Shown here: positions 49,194-59,036 of the stretch, in pieces
Numbering within the stretch: position 1 is the first letter of the stretch
Layout: the number at the start of each line of letters is the position of its first letter
Assembly (NCBI GenBank): GCA_029260615.1
Contig: JAJDCX010000035.1
Coordinates: forward strand, 1-64,000
Source of the DNA: Phycisphaeraceae bacterium
GTDB taxonomy: Bacteria > Planctomycetota > Phycisphaerae > Phycisphaerales > Phycisphaeraceae
Direction of reading: 5' to 3'
Length of the DNA: 64,000 nt
Translations under genes and position numbers: made by a program
The notes under the pieces: generated by a model
Told to the model about the DNA's origin: nothing
Database searches by the model: none
What the model saw: the letters and a program-made list of their open reading frames with translations, nothing else

Positions 49194-50618
49194 ATGCCCA
49201 AATTACTTGCCATTGATGACGAGCCCGCGATCCTCCACGCTTTCCGCAGGGTGTTTGATGGGCCGGATGTGACTCTGCTCACCGCGAGCAACGCCCGCGA
49301 GGGCATGGAGAGCCTCTGCAGACACAAGCCAGACGTTGTCATCCTGGATATCAATCTACCTGACGAGTCGGGCCTGTCGATGTACCGGCGGATCAATCAA
49401 CACGACGCAAAGATCCCGGTCGTCTTCATCACGGGTCAAGGCACCACAGATACCGCAATCGAGGCGATCAAAGGCGGTGCTCTGGACTACCTCTTCAAAC
49501 CGTTGGATATCGACAAGCTGCGTGAAGCGGTCTCGACTGCCTTTGAAGTACGCCGGTCGATGAATACCACCGCTACGCCCTCGGCAGACACCACTGGCCT
49601 GGACATTGAAGAGACAATTGTAGGCCGATGTGAACCGATGAACGAGGTTTACAAATTCATCGGCCGCGTCGCGGCGCAGGACGTGCCCGTGCTGATCACC
49701 GGCGAGAGCGGCACAGGCAAGGAACTTGTAGCACGCTCAATCTGGCGTCACAGCCGGCGTGCGGACAAACCGTTCATGGCGATTAACTGCGCCGCCATCC
49801 CCGAGTCACTGATCGAAAGTGAGTTTTTTGGCCATGAAAAGGGGGCATTCACAGGGGCCGACCGGCTGCACATCGGCAAGTTCGAACAGTGCGCCGGCGG
49901 GACACTGTTCCTCGATGAGATCACTGAGATGACCCCCGCCTCGCAGGCTACACTTCTGCGGGTACTCCAGGAACACGTGCTGACCCGCGTAGGTGGGCAC
50001 GACCTGATCCCGACCGATGTCCGTGTAATCGCCGCCACTAACCACCCCGAGACCGAACTCGTCTCCGGGCGTCATTGCAGACGTGACCTGTACTACCGAC
50101 TGAGCGTCTCCACCGTCCATCTGCCGCCCCTGAGACAGCGAGGCCAAGACATCAACCTCCTGGCGGATTATTTTACCGCCCGGTACTCAGATGAGTTAGG
50201 CAAGCAGGCGGTATCAATCGCCGATGACGCCAGGGCACAACTCAACCAATATCATTGGCCCGGGAACGTGCGTGAGCTTCAGAGCGTCATCAAACAGGCG
50301 TTATTGAATGCTATCGGACCCACACTGATACAGGAATTTTTCCCCTCCACGATCAGGGATATGCAGAACCACAGTTCTCCTGCACAACCCGTGCAGACCC
50401 AAGGCGGTGCGGATATCGCACAATGGGATGGGTTTATCAGCGACCAACTGATCGGTGGCGCAAGCAATCTCCACCGCGATGCCATGAGCATCCTCGAGAA
50501 GCACCTCTTGCACCGCGTCCTGAAACACACCGGGGGCAACCAACGGCAGGCGGCGGTCGTCCTGGGGATCTCCCGAAGCACCCTACGGGCAAGGTTAAAA
50601 CTTCTCGATCCTGCCTAG
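49194..50618 (+). CDS. sigma-54-dependent NtrC-family response regulator
   Basis: REC domain; 'GESGTGKELVARSIWRHSRR', 'GAFTGADRLHIGKFEQCAGGTLFLDEI', C-terminal Fis HTH. Confidence 0.96.
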   Translation: MPKLLAIDDEPAILHAFRRVFDGPDVTLLTASNAREGMESLCRHKPDVVILDINLPDESGLSMYRRINQHDAKIPVVFITGQGTTDTAIEAIKGGALDYLFKPLDIDKLREAVSTAFEVRRSMNTTATPSADTTGLDIEETIVGRCEPMNEVYKFIGRVAAQDVPVLITGESGTGKELVARSIWRHSRRADKPFMAINCAAIPESLIESEFFGHEKGAFTGADRLHIGKFEQCAGGTLFLDEITEMTPASQATLLRVLQEHVLTRVGGHDLIPTDVRVIAATNHPETELVSGRHCRRDLYYRLSVSTVHLPPLRQRGQDINLLADYFTARYSDELGKQAVSIADDARAQLNQYHWPGNVRELQSVIKQALLNAIGPTLIQEFFPSTIRDMQNHSSPAQPVQTQGGADIAQWDGFISDQLIGGASNLHRDAMSILEKHLLHRVLKHTGGNQRQAAVVLGISRSTLRARLKLLDPA

Positions 50619-50836
50619 GACACGGGCCAATGCACCCAAACTCTCTCGTGAGACTTTTCTGTGGTGCCAGATTATCCTCTGCCTTTCATACAACACCCGA
50701 CATTCTCGCCGCTTTCCGCAGCATCTGGCTATGTTTGCGTGTGCTGCACGCCACGCCGCAAATACCTTTTTGCAAAGCGTAAACCCGCCTGCACAACATC
50801 AAAAACCACAAAACATTTGGTTGCTGTTAATGCCAA

Positions 50837-50874
50837 CCAACCCGGCGAAGCTTGCGCCTCGTCGGGTTGGTTTT
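50837..50874. terminator. hairpin between convergent genes, possible terminator
   Basis: CCAACCCGGCGA-AGCTTGCGCC-TCGTCGGGTTGG (one mismatch) then TTTT on plus strand. Confidence 0.6.
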
Positions 50875-50905
50875 GAGGGGGGGGGGATATAAGAGGTCGA
50901 GTAAA

Positions 50906-52255
50906 TTACGCGGTTAGGGTTGCCAGGTACGTCGATGATCGGCTATCGACCGACCGTAGACGGACGAAGTAGGTCCGGCCATTGACCACGTTGAAGCTGC
51001 CACTGTTGATTCCGTCGTTGGGTTGAGTCTCGAAGATGTCGTTGTCCAAAGCGTCTTCGACTTCCAACTTCGCCGAACCGGTCTGGGACTGGACGTTGAC
51101 ATTCACGGTACCGCTAGCCTGTGCTGTGAAGACGAAGAAGTCCTTGTCACGGTCACTGGTGGATGTACCGTTGAGCTCGACAGGGTTGCCCGCGAACAGA
51201 TGGATGCGATTGGCTCGGCTCTTGCGGTTGTTGTTTTCGGCTTCGTTGACGGTAACCGTCGCGCCCGGCGTGGGTGCGGCCGGCGGGGTCTCACCCGGGA
51301 GGATGTCGTCGGTCCCGCCGCCACCCTGGACGTCGTCATTGCCGCCACCGCCGCGCAGATTATCGTCACCCAACCCGCCGTCAATCCCATCGATGCCCTG
51401 CCCGCCTCGGATGATGTCGTCGCCGTCATCCCCGAATAATTCATCATTGCCGGCATCACCTCGGATCTTGTCGTCGCCATCGCCGCCGGTGATACGGTCA
51501 TCGCCCACATCGCCGTGGATGTTATCGTCGCCGTCATCCCCAAACAATTCATCATTGCCGGCATCGCCTCGGATCTTGTCGTCGCCATCGCCGCCGGTGA
51601 TACGGTCATCGCCCACGCCGCCGCCGATGTTATCGTTGCCCGCGTCCCCGCTAATGGTGTCGTCCCCGTTACCACCGCGGATGTTATCGTTGCCCGCGTC
51701 CCCGCTAATGGCGTCGTCCCCGTTACCACCACGGATCTTATCGTTGCCACCACCACCGTTAAGGATGTCGTCGCCCCCCTCACCACGGATATCATCGTTT
51801 CCAGCCCCGCCGTTGACGGTATCATTGCCCAGACCGGCGCGGATCTTGTCTTTGGCATCACTGCCCGTGATCGTGTCATCACCTGATCCGCCCAGAAGGC
51901 TGATCCGCATGGCCCCGCCACCGGTCGCGGTCGGATTACCCTGAAGTTCGATGGTATCATTGCCGCCTCGGCCACGCATGACCAGCCGGTCGATGCCCGT
52001 GAAGACGGTATTCGCAGTCACACCCGGAGCGCTCTGAACGGTCAGTTCACCCGGGTTCGCCCCGGCGACAACGATGATCTGATCGTTGCCTCGCGTCCCG
52101 TTGACGATAAGCTTGTCGCCCACAACGCTCGCCGAGAGCAACAGCCGCTCCTCCAGGCCTTCAAGACCTGAAAACACTGCACCGGCCTCGGGCTTGTGGC
52201 TCTTGCGATCATCCGTCCCCTTCCGCCGACTCCGTAACCAGTGGCTTAACGTCAT
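50906..52255 (-). CDS. LEPR-XLL-like, RTX/hemolysin-type calcium-binding repeat protein with C-terminal PPC-like domain
   Basis: 'LEGLEERLLLSASVVGDKL'; many GGxGxDxx nonapeptides; C-terminal 'NEAENNNRKSRANRIHL..DRDKDFFVFTAQASGTVNVNV'. Confidence 0.87.
   Translation of the reverse strand: MTLSHWLRSRRKGTDDRKSHKPEAGAVFSGLEGLEERLLLSASVVGDKLIVNGTRGNDQIIVVAGANPGELTVQSAPGVTANTVFTGIDRLVMRGRGGNDTIELQGNPTATGGGAMRISLLGGSGDDTITGSDAKDKIRAGLGNDTVNGGAGNDDIRGEGGDDILNGGGGNDKIRGGNGDDAISGDAGNDNIRGGNGDDTISGDAGNDNIGGGVGDDRITGGDGDDKIRGDAGNDELFGDDGDDNIHGDVGDDRITGGDGDDKIRGDAGNDELFGDDGDDIIRGGQGIDGIDGGLGDDNLRGGGGNDDVQGGGGTDDILPGETPPAAPTPGATVTVNEAENNNRKSRANRIHLFAGNPVELNGTSTSDRDKDFFVFTAQASGTVNVNVQSQTGSAKLEVEDALDNDIFETQPNDGINSGSFNVVNGRTYFVRLRSVDSRSSTYLATLTA
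51340..51850 (-). repeat. in-frame RTX nonapeptide repeats with larger near-identical duplicated blocks
   Basis: Block 'ccccgaataattcatcattgccggcatcacctcggatcttgtcgtcgccatcgccgccggtgatacggtcatcgcccac' recurs about 120 bp later; 'ccgcggatgttatcgttgcccgcgtccccgctaatgg' repeated twice. Confidence 0.85.
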
Positions 52256-53114
52256 GATAGGTCCTTTCAATTTCAAGAGAAGAATGTAATGCGTCATATA
52301 AGCGCAGGTTGTTTCAGTCACATATAAATCGGACGGGCTAGTACACGAAAGCACTCAACCAGACACTCCGACTGCCAGCTCGGCACACTTCGGACGGCAC
52401 GGGTTCTACAAACCACAAACCCGAGCATCCATTCAGTAACGATCACCTGATCGTCACACCCGTCAAAGCTTGGCCGGTTTTACAAACACGGGACTCCTTC
52501 GCGGCCTTACAACCCCTGCAATCACCGTGCCGGACGATGGTGAGCACATAGAAACAAATCGGTTCAAACTGCTAATCTTCGGATTGACAAGCCATTACAT
52601 AACGACAGCGTGGTCAGTCCGGATATAAAGCGTGGCGATGCCCTGCGGCTCATCGGAATTGGATTAGACCACATGGCCGAATGTTGGCCACGAATTCTAT
52701 ACCAACATCAAACGTCCAGTCTGTAACTCCTTGATTATCCATCACGGCGACGAACCTGGCCGTGGCGTTAAAGAGCCTCAAAAACTATCACAATCAACAC
52801 GCGGTAGGACGCGGCACCTACCCTGTTAACTCACATAAATTTCGTCCGATTCGATCAGAGATATTCACACAGTATGTTTAATCGTTTTCAGGTAGGAACC
52901 GATTCGATTACATGTTGTCCGCCATGAATCAGTGGACCTGTAGGAAGTATGGATGAGGGGTCAATCCGCCGGGCACAAGCCCTAAACCCTTGGCAGGCAA
53001 CATGAAACGATCCGTGTTAAAATACCTTGAGTCAGCCGACACCGGATGAGAGTTGCGTTCAGGCGATCCGATGCAATAACGTGTCTCTTGGAAGACCTTT
53101 ATTAATAGATTTGG

Positions 53115-53750
53115 TTGTGCATGGCCGTAGTTCATAAATCTCAGCAGCGGGTGCTTAAGGGTGGGGCGTTGCCATCCTTGGATGCCGAGGCGTTTACCGA
53201 CCGGTTCCGTGAATCGAGCCGTGTGCTTTGGCTGATCGCGGTGGGTGTATTAAGCGACCGCCAGCTAGCGGAGGATGCGGTGCAGGAAGCCGCGGTAATC
53301 GGGCTGAGGAAGCTGGGTAGCTTCGAGGCTGGAACAAACTTCACAGCTTGGATGGGACAAATTGTGCGTCACGTATCATTAAACCTCCGCAGAAAGCACA
53401 ACCGAAGACTGGCTGTGAGCCTGGACGAGGTGGGCGCAACGGTAGCACCGACGGCATTGGGTACTTTCGATGCTTCACGGCCGGCCTTGGACACGGACGG
53501 TGGATTGACCGCTGACCAGTACCATTTCGACGACCGGCTAATGTCGGCCTTGAAATCGATCGGTGAAGTTGCACGGGCATGCCTGCTTTTGCGAACCATC
53601 GAAGGCCTTGATTACAAGGAGATCTCCCAGCTGCTTGATATCCCCGAGGGCACCGCGATGAGCCACGTCTACCGGACACGCAGGGCGCTACGGCAGAGGC
53701 TTTCAGATGACCCCGCAACGAGTGCTGGCACGACCGAGGTGGTCTCATGA
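53115..53750 (+). CDS. RNA polymerase sigma factor, ECF family
   Basis: 'DRQLAEDAVQEAAVIGLRKLGSFEAGTNFTAWMGQIVRHVSLNLRRK'; 'EGLDYKEISQLLDIPEGTAMSHVYRTRRALRQRL'. Confidence 0.92.
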   Translation: MCMAVVHKSQQRVLKGGALPSLDAEAFTDRFRESSRVLWLIAVGVLSDRQLAEDAVQEAAVIGLRKLGSFEAGTNFTAWMGQIVRHVSLNLRRKHNRRLAVSLDEVGATVAPTALGTFDASRPALDTDGGLTADQYHFDDRLMSALKSIGEVARACLLLRTIEGLDYKEISQLLDIPEGTAMSHVYRTRRALRQRLSDDPATSAGTTEVVS

Positions 53751-54529
53751 ATACCGCCCCGCACGATAACCCACAAGACCTGTTGGATGCCTACCTCGAT
53801 GGCTCGCTGGGCGAAGTGCAACACCGTGATTTTGAGGCCCGTCTCGAACAAGACCCGGGCCTGCGTCGTGAGGTCGAGGTACAAATGCAGATGGATGCGT
53901 CGCTGAAACGGTGCCACTCGACCCCGGACATCGATACACTCCTGACCCGTGCGCACGACACCGCTGACGAACCGTTGCGGCTGCCACGCTGGTTTATAGA
54001 ACTTGGACGGATCGCGGCGCTTGTGGCAATCGGCGTCATGTCCACGTTACTGGTACAGCGGGTGTTAGGCCCCGGCGACGAGGCGCATCACGAAGAAGAG
54101 TATGCCGTTGTGGGCCTGACGGAGTCGTATCACTACGTGCTGGAAGAAGGTTTTGAACCTCTCTGGCGGTGCGAAACGGATGAAGAATTCGCCGATACGT
54201 TCGAGTACCGGCTTGGCCATCCTCTGGTACTCGGGGCGGTGCCGACGGGTGTCGAGGCCATCGGACTGAGCTATAGCCCGGCAATTAGCTACAGCACGAT
54301 CGCGTTGCTGGCGACCGTGGACGGCCAGAAGGTGATCGTTTTTGTGGATCACACTGAAATTGCAGAACACCAACAGCCGGAGTTGACCGATCCGGACCTG
54401 CATCTCTTCCAACGGCAAGTCGACGACCTCATGCTTTACGAGGTAACGCCACTGGATAAACCGAAATTGTTGGATTCGTTTAAGATTCCCGATGATCATG
54501 CATCCACAGACCACGGCAATCATCCATGA
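53747..54529 (+). CDS. putative membrane anti-sigma factor
   Basis: 4-nt overlap with ECF sigma; N-terminal zf/anti-sigma-like acidic helix region, one TM 'IAALVAIGVMSTLLVQRVL'. Confidence 0.65.
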   Translation: MNTAPHDNPQDLLDAYLDGSLGEVQHRDFEARLEQDPGLRREVEVQMQMDASLKRCHSTPDIDTLLTRAHDTADEPLRLPRWFIELGRIAALVAIGVMSTLLVQRVLGPGDEAHHEEEYAVVGLTESYHYVLEEGFEPLWRCETDEEFADTFEYRLGHPLVLGAVPTGVEAIGLSYSPAISYSTIALLATVDGQKVIVFVDHTEIAEHQQPELTDPDLHLFQRQVDDLMLYEVTPLDKPKLLDSFKIPDDHASTDHGNHP

Positions 54530-55014
54530 GCCGTACAGGCATCCGGGGGCAGGCCAATCGGAAGGCGGTGGATACTACTATCATAGAACTCTGAATAGAC
54601 CTGAGACTCTGCCCCCAAGTAACCCAACACCCTCGGCCTCTCTGGCTTCGCCCTCGCCAGTTCCCGCAGAAACTTGAGCTCGCGGTCCATCAGGTGACCG
54701 TGTTCGTTGAACAGTTCGGGATCGGCGTCCTTAGGTACTATCTGGTCTAAGTGGAGGTCCAGCAATCTTAAATTCATCTTGTAACTGGGCGTCACCAGAT
54801 CATTGATGGTGCTATTGGAGACATCGGTTTCGGATGCGGCCGGGGACTGCCGATTGTAGGCGAGCCACTCCTGTAGAACCCGCCGGTACTCTTCGTGGCC
54901 TTCCGGTGAGCCGTGGGGACCGAGGTAGTGGTCGCGTCCATTAAGTGCGACAACCGCCTGGCCGGAGGCCTTGTGTAACCGGTACGAGGGAACTTTGTGG
55001 GTGAGTCGAGGCAT
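54520..55014 (-). CDS. hypothetical protein with integrase-type N-terminal region; likely truncated or chimeric
   Basis: 'MPRLTHKVPSYRLHKASGQAVVALNGRDHYLGPHGSPEGHEEYRRVLQEWLA' resembles planctomycete tyrosine-integrase N-termini; no catalytic domain. Confidence 0.5.
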   Translation of the reverse strand: MPRLTHKVPSYRLHKASGQAVVALNGRDHYLGPHGSPEGHEEYRRVLQEWLAYNRQSPAASETDVSNSTINDLVTPSYKMNLRLLDLHLDQIVPKDADPELFNEHGHLMDRELKFLRELARAKPERPRVLGYLGAESQVYSEFYDSSIHRLPIGLPPDACTAHG

Positions 55015-55034
55015 GTGCGGCTCCTTGAAGAGCT

Positions 55035-55054
55035 AAAACGGTACGTACCGTTTT
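55035..55054. promoter_or_regulatory. 20-bp perfect palindrome, candidate operator
   Basis: AAAACGGTACGTACCGTTTT, about 20 nt upstream of the minus-strand ATG at 55014. Confidence 0.5.
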
Positions 55055-55131
55055 GGTTTGTCTTCCAGGCCGCACTCTCGACCGTCGAGAGGTTCGCTTA
55101 AACTTAGCGATCGGCGAAACTTAACTTTTAA

Positions 55132-55205
55132 TACCCACGACAGGATTCGAACCTGTGACCTGCGGATTAGAAGTCCGCTGCTCTATCCAACTGAGCTACG
55201 TGGGC
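55132..55205 (-). tRNA. tRNA-Arg(TCT)
   Basis: Cloverleaf: GCCCACG..GCTC..GAGC..GCGGA CTTCTAA TCCGC..ACAGG TTCGAAT CCTGT CGTGGGT-A; anticodon TCT. Confidence 0.95.
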
Positions 55206-55307
55206 GTTTGGGTCATTTTACAGCATCGGCGGGCCGAGGTGTCGGGGTGGGGATGGAGAGCGGGGATCCGGGGTTGGGGGCGGGGGCCGGGGGGCTGGGG
55301 GCGGGCT

Positions 55308-57224
55308 CTACTTCATCGCTTCCAGTTCCTCCCAGCGCTCGTAGAGTTTTTCGATGCGGGCCTGGTTGTCGGTCATCTGGTGGCAGACCTCCTCGTGGCG
55401 TGTTCGGTCGGCGATGACTTTCGGGTCGGCGGCGAGGCTGTGTAACGATTCGTGCTCGGCCTCGGCCTTGAGGATCGCGTCCTCCATCTGATCGAATTCA
55501 CGTTGAAGTTTGTAGGACAGTTTCTTGGGAGATGTCGAGCCGGGCGATGCGTCCGGGGAATCTGCGGCGGCGGGCTTTGCGGGTTTACGATTGCGGGGCT
55601 CGGCGGCTGCGGAAGACACTTGGTTGTTGATCTGGTCGTCTTGCCACTGGGCGTAGGAGAGGTAACGTTTGGTCTTGCCTGTGCCATCCAAGGCTATCAA
55701 CTCGGTCGATAGGCGGTCGAGCATGAACCGGTCGTGGGTCACCAGCACAATCGCCCCGGGGAACTCGGTGAGCGCCTGCTCGAGCACTTCAAGTGATGGG
55801 ATGTCCAGGTCATTGGTTGGCTCATCGAGGATCAAAACATCCGCGGGCTTGAGCATCAGGTTGGCGATCAGGATACGGGCCTGCTCCCCGCCGGAGAGGT
55901 CGCCGACGGAAACGTTGAACTTGGATGTGTCGAAAAGGAACTTGCGCGCCCAGCCCGCGATGTGGACCGGCTTGCCCTGATACTCGACCATGTCGCCGAC
56001 CGGGCAGAGTGCTTCACGCAGGCTCATGGTTGGGTTGAGGTCTTCACGGTGCTGGGTGAAGTTAACGACCCGCAGATCGGCAGCGGGTTTGATCGAGCCG
56101 GAGTCGGGCGTCAGTTCGCCGGTCAGCAGGCGCAGGAGCGTCGTCTTGCCCGAGCCGTTAGGGCCCAGCAAACCCAACCGCATCCCCGGTGACAACTTCA
56201 GGTCCAGATCGTCGAACAACAACTTACCGCCCATCGACTTGGATACGTGGTGCGCAGCCAACAGTTTGTTTGTCTTGCGCTCGGTGGCCTGGAATGAGAT
56301 GGCGGTGGTCTGCTTGGGTGCGTTGTTGCGGAAGGTGGTGGCCTTGAGCTCGGCGCGTCGGTCCTCGGAGGCGGCGACCTGCGTCTTGTTGCGTGTCTGT
56401 CGGCCCTGGATCCCCTGCATCAACCACGCGGTGTCACGCCGAACCTTCCCGCTCAATGCCGACTGCTGGGACGCCTGCCCGTCAAGAAACTCCGCCTTTC
56501 GACGGACAAACTCCGAGTAATTCCCCCGTACTTCGAACAACCCATCGGGATAAGCCCGCGACAGTTCCACGATCCGCCCCGCCACGCGCTCAAGGAACAC
56601 CCGGTCGTGTGTGATAAATACCACCGCCATCGAAGCCTGCCGAACGAAACTCTCAAGCCACAACACACCTTCCAGATCGAGGTGATTTGTCGGCTCATCC
56701 AGCATCAAAATATCCGGCTCATGCGCTAACGCACAGGCAATAGACAGCCGTTTCTTCCAGCCGCCGGACAGCGCCGAGACCGGCTTATCCAAGTCGGTAA
56801 AACCTAATTTGCTCAAAGACATCGCCGCACGGGTCTGGGTATTAAACGCCTCGCCGGGCTTCTCGTCACCCAACTCCGCCAACACCGCGGACATCGGCGT
56901 GGCCCCCTGTTCAAACGTATCGTCCTGCTTGACGTAGGCGATGTGCAGTTGTTTACGCCGGGTGATCTCTCCCTCATCTGGATCAACCATCCCCGCAAAG
57001 ATCTTCAACAGCGTCGACTTACCCGACCCGTTGGGCCCGATCAACCCAAGCCGATCACCCTCGGACAAACTCAAAGCCACCCCCGAGAACAACGTGTGTG
57101 TCGCGTAGGTCTTAGTTAGATCACGGGCTGTCAGGAGCATCGCCATAGGGCGGGAATGTAGCAGAAAACATCTTTGAAGTGACCCCGGCTCGGCATAGTT
57201 CTCTATACTACATCCAGAACACAC
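55308..57224 (-). CDS. ABC-F family ATP-binding protein (Uup-like); start probably at the internal Met (MAMLLTARDLTKTYATHTL)
   Basis: Two ABC domains 'LIGPNGSGKSTLLKIFAGM' and 'LLGPNGSGKTTLLRLLTGEL', two signature motifs, C-terminal coiled coil, no TM. Confidence 0.93.
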   Translation of the reverse strand: MCSGCSIENYAEPGSLQRCFLLHSRPMAMLLTARDLTKTYATHTLFSGVALSLSEGDRLGLIGPNGSGKSTLLKIFAGMVDPDEGEITRRKQLHIAYVKQDDTFEQGATPMSAVLAELGDEKPGEAFNTQTRAAMSLSKLGFTDLDKPVSALSGGWKKRLSIACALAHEPDILMLDEPTNHLDLEGVLWLESFVRQASMAVVFITHDRVFLERVAGRIVELSRAYPDGLFEVRGNYSEFVRRKAEFLDGQASQQSALSGKVRRDTAWLMQGIQGRQTRNKTQVAASEDRRAELKATTFRNNAPKQTTAISFQATERKTNKLLAAHHVSKSMGGKLLFDDLDLKLSPGMRLGLLGPNGSGKTTLLRLLTGELTPDSGSIKPAADLRVVNFTQHREDLNPTMSLREALCPVGDMVEYQGKPVHIAGWARKFLFDTSKFNVSVGDLSGGEQARILIANLMLKPADVLILDEPTNDLDIPSLEVLEQALTEFPGAIVLVTHDRFMLDRLSTELIALDGTGKTKRYLSYAQWQDDQINNQVSSAAAEPRNRKPAKPAAADSPDASPGSTSPKKLSYKLQREFDQMEDAILKAEAEHESLHSLAADPKVIADRTRHEEVCHQMTDNQARIEKLYERWEELEAMK

Positions 57225-57343
57225 AAGCAGGTGCCCACAGAATCAGCCGCCATGTTGGGCGTTCTGGATTAGACCTGAATCGAAACCTCTAGCGGAATCG
57301 ATCTAGTCTGGGCCTTGCGGTATCCACCAAAACGGGGAAGCAG

Positions 57344-58957
57344 ATGCCAATAGTCCAGCCGTTTCATCCAACTGACCGGATAAAGGGCTCTCTCGCGGCC
57401 GGGGCCCTAACCGCAATCGTGATCGTAATGCCCCTGGGCCAGACATCTCTTGTCGCGTCTACCAGTCATTGGCTCACCTCCCGCGCGGAGGTCCGGCAGA
57501 ATCGGGCGGAACTGCGAGAGGCGGCGTTTGCAGATAGTGAAACCCGTGCCGAACACGCTGCGACGGAAATCTCCACCCTGATGGACCAAGTTCAGGCCGG
57601 TGAGGTGGTGGTTGCGAAGGAAGACCTCTGGCAACTGTTAGCCGGTCTTGGACGGCTGAGCCCCAAGCATCTGGGTGAGTTGCCTGACCGGCTCCGCGGA
57701 CTGGAAGTGAGCGCCAAGAAAACCAACCCGGCAGGCCAGAAAGCCTTGGACGAGGCGCGGGGCTCTATCACCCAACGCCCTTGGGAGCTTCTTCGCAAGG
57801 CGGTTGAAATCGGCCACGTACAGATGGCCACCGAGTTTATGTGGGAGGTACTCTTCTTCGACCCTGATTTCAAGCCTATCCGAAAGGCTCTGGGCCAGCG
57901 GCGAGTCAATCCCGATCAGGTAGAAAAACTGAAATCGTCGGTACAGATCAGCGGCGACCTGGTGGAGCGGATGCCCGAGATCCAAAACCTTCATCCCAAC
58001 AAGTATTGGTTCAGCCCATTCGACGCGGCAAGGCTAAACCAAGGGCTCTGGTGGGACGATCGATTCGGCTGGATCAAGGCCAAGAACCCGGATCGTTATG
58101 AGCAGGGGTTTGTGTATGACCACCAACGCCGCAAGTGGACCACGCGCGACGAAGCCAACGCATTTCATGCAAAGCCCGGGCGGGACTGGATAATCCAAAC
58201 CGAACACCTGTTGATCAAAGGCACCGCGAATCTGGGTGTGCTTGCCGAGGTGGCGGATCGGTTGGAATCGCTCTATGACGAAATATTCATCACCTATCCC
58301 AATTTCTTTACCGATTCGCGGCGGGTCGATGTGATGCGCTATGCGTTGGGATTAGCCGAGCACGAACCCTTTGTTGTCTGGGTTTATGCGGATCGTGCAG
58401 AGTACATCAGCCGAGCCAATGCCGTAAGGTGGAGCGGCGGCATCTTCAGGCCTTCCACCGGTATGGCCTACTTCTACGGCCGCCCCAGCGGCATCATGTA
58501 CCACGAGTTCACACATCAGGTGTTGCATGTGATGACCGGTCAAAACCGATCCCCCTCATGGCTGACCGAAGGCATCGCGGAGTACACGCAGACCGTCACG
58601 TTTGGGATCCGGGGTGCGGAATTTCACGGGGCTCCGGCAGATGGCAGTTGGTCGGTCGATGAGATTTTTTCATTGCGGGGGGGTGACGATTGGTACCGTG
58701 CGGTTGAACGATCCCAAAGGAAGAACCGCTCATCACCTTACGGCCCCAGCGGCTCATTGGTGACCTTCTCGCTACAGGATGCGGGGCAAAGACACCAAAC
58801 CGATTTCGTGGACTTCCTGCGCGATAGCTACCGGGGGCAAACCGGGACTCGGGATATCTGGGACTACATGGGCATCAGCGAGAGAACGTTCCGGCAACGG
58901 TATGACCGGTGGCTGCATCAGAAGCAAGACGATGGCGGATCTCAAGATGGCGACTAA
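57344..58957 (+). CDS. DUF1570-like/peptidase MA-type secreted protein
   Basis: Signal; 'IMYHEFTHQVLHVMTGQNRSPSWLTEGIAEYTQ' HExxH-like (HEFTH) metallopeptidase motif. Confidence 0.75.
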   Translation: MPIVQPFHPTDRIKGSLAAGALTAIVIVMPLGQTSLVASTSHWLTSRAEVRQNRAELREAAFADSETRAEHAATEISTLMDQVQAGEVVVAKEDLWQLLAGLGRLSPKHLGELPDRLRGLEVSAKKTNPAGQKALDEARGSITQRPWELLRKAVEIGHVQMATEFMWEVLFFDPDFKPIRKALGQRRVNPDQVEKLKSSVQISGDLVERMPEIQNLHPNKYWFSPFDAARLNQGLWWDDRFGWIKAKNPDRYEQGFVYDHQRRKWTTRDEANAFHAKPGRDWIIQTEHLLIKGTANLGVLAEVADRLESLYDEIFITYPNFFTDSRRVDVMRYALGLAEHEPFVVWVYADRAEYISRANAVRWSGGIFRPSTGMAYFYGRPSGIMYHEFTHQVLHVMTGQNRSPSWLTEGIAEYTQTVTFGIRGAEFHGAPADGSWSVDEIFSLRGGDDWYRAVERSQRKNRSSPYGPSGSLVTFSLQDAGQRHQTDFVDFLRDSYRGQTGTRDIWDYMGISERTFRQRYDRWLHQKQDDGGSQDGD

Positions 58958-59036
58958 GTGAGACAACTGCCTGGGCTTCAAGTGTGGGGGCTGATCACGA
59001 TTTTACCAAGCTGTTAAACTGCCCGTGTTCTACCCT

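Noticed and set aside
51340-51850. CRISPR-like direct repeats
   Set aside because: Repeats are in-frame RTX nonapeptide codons with no unique spacers; not a CRISPR array
55308-57224. Antibiotic-resistance ABC transporter
   Set aside because: ABC-F/Uup-like architecture without TM segments; a housekeeping role is more likely
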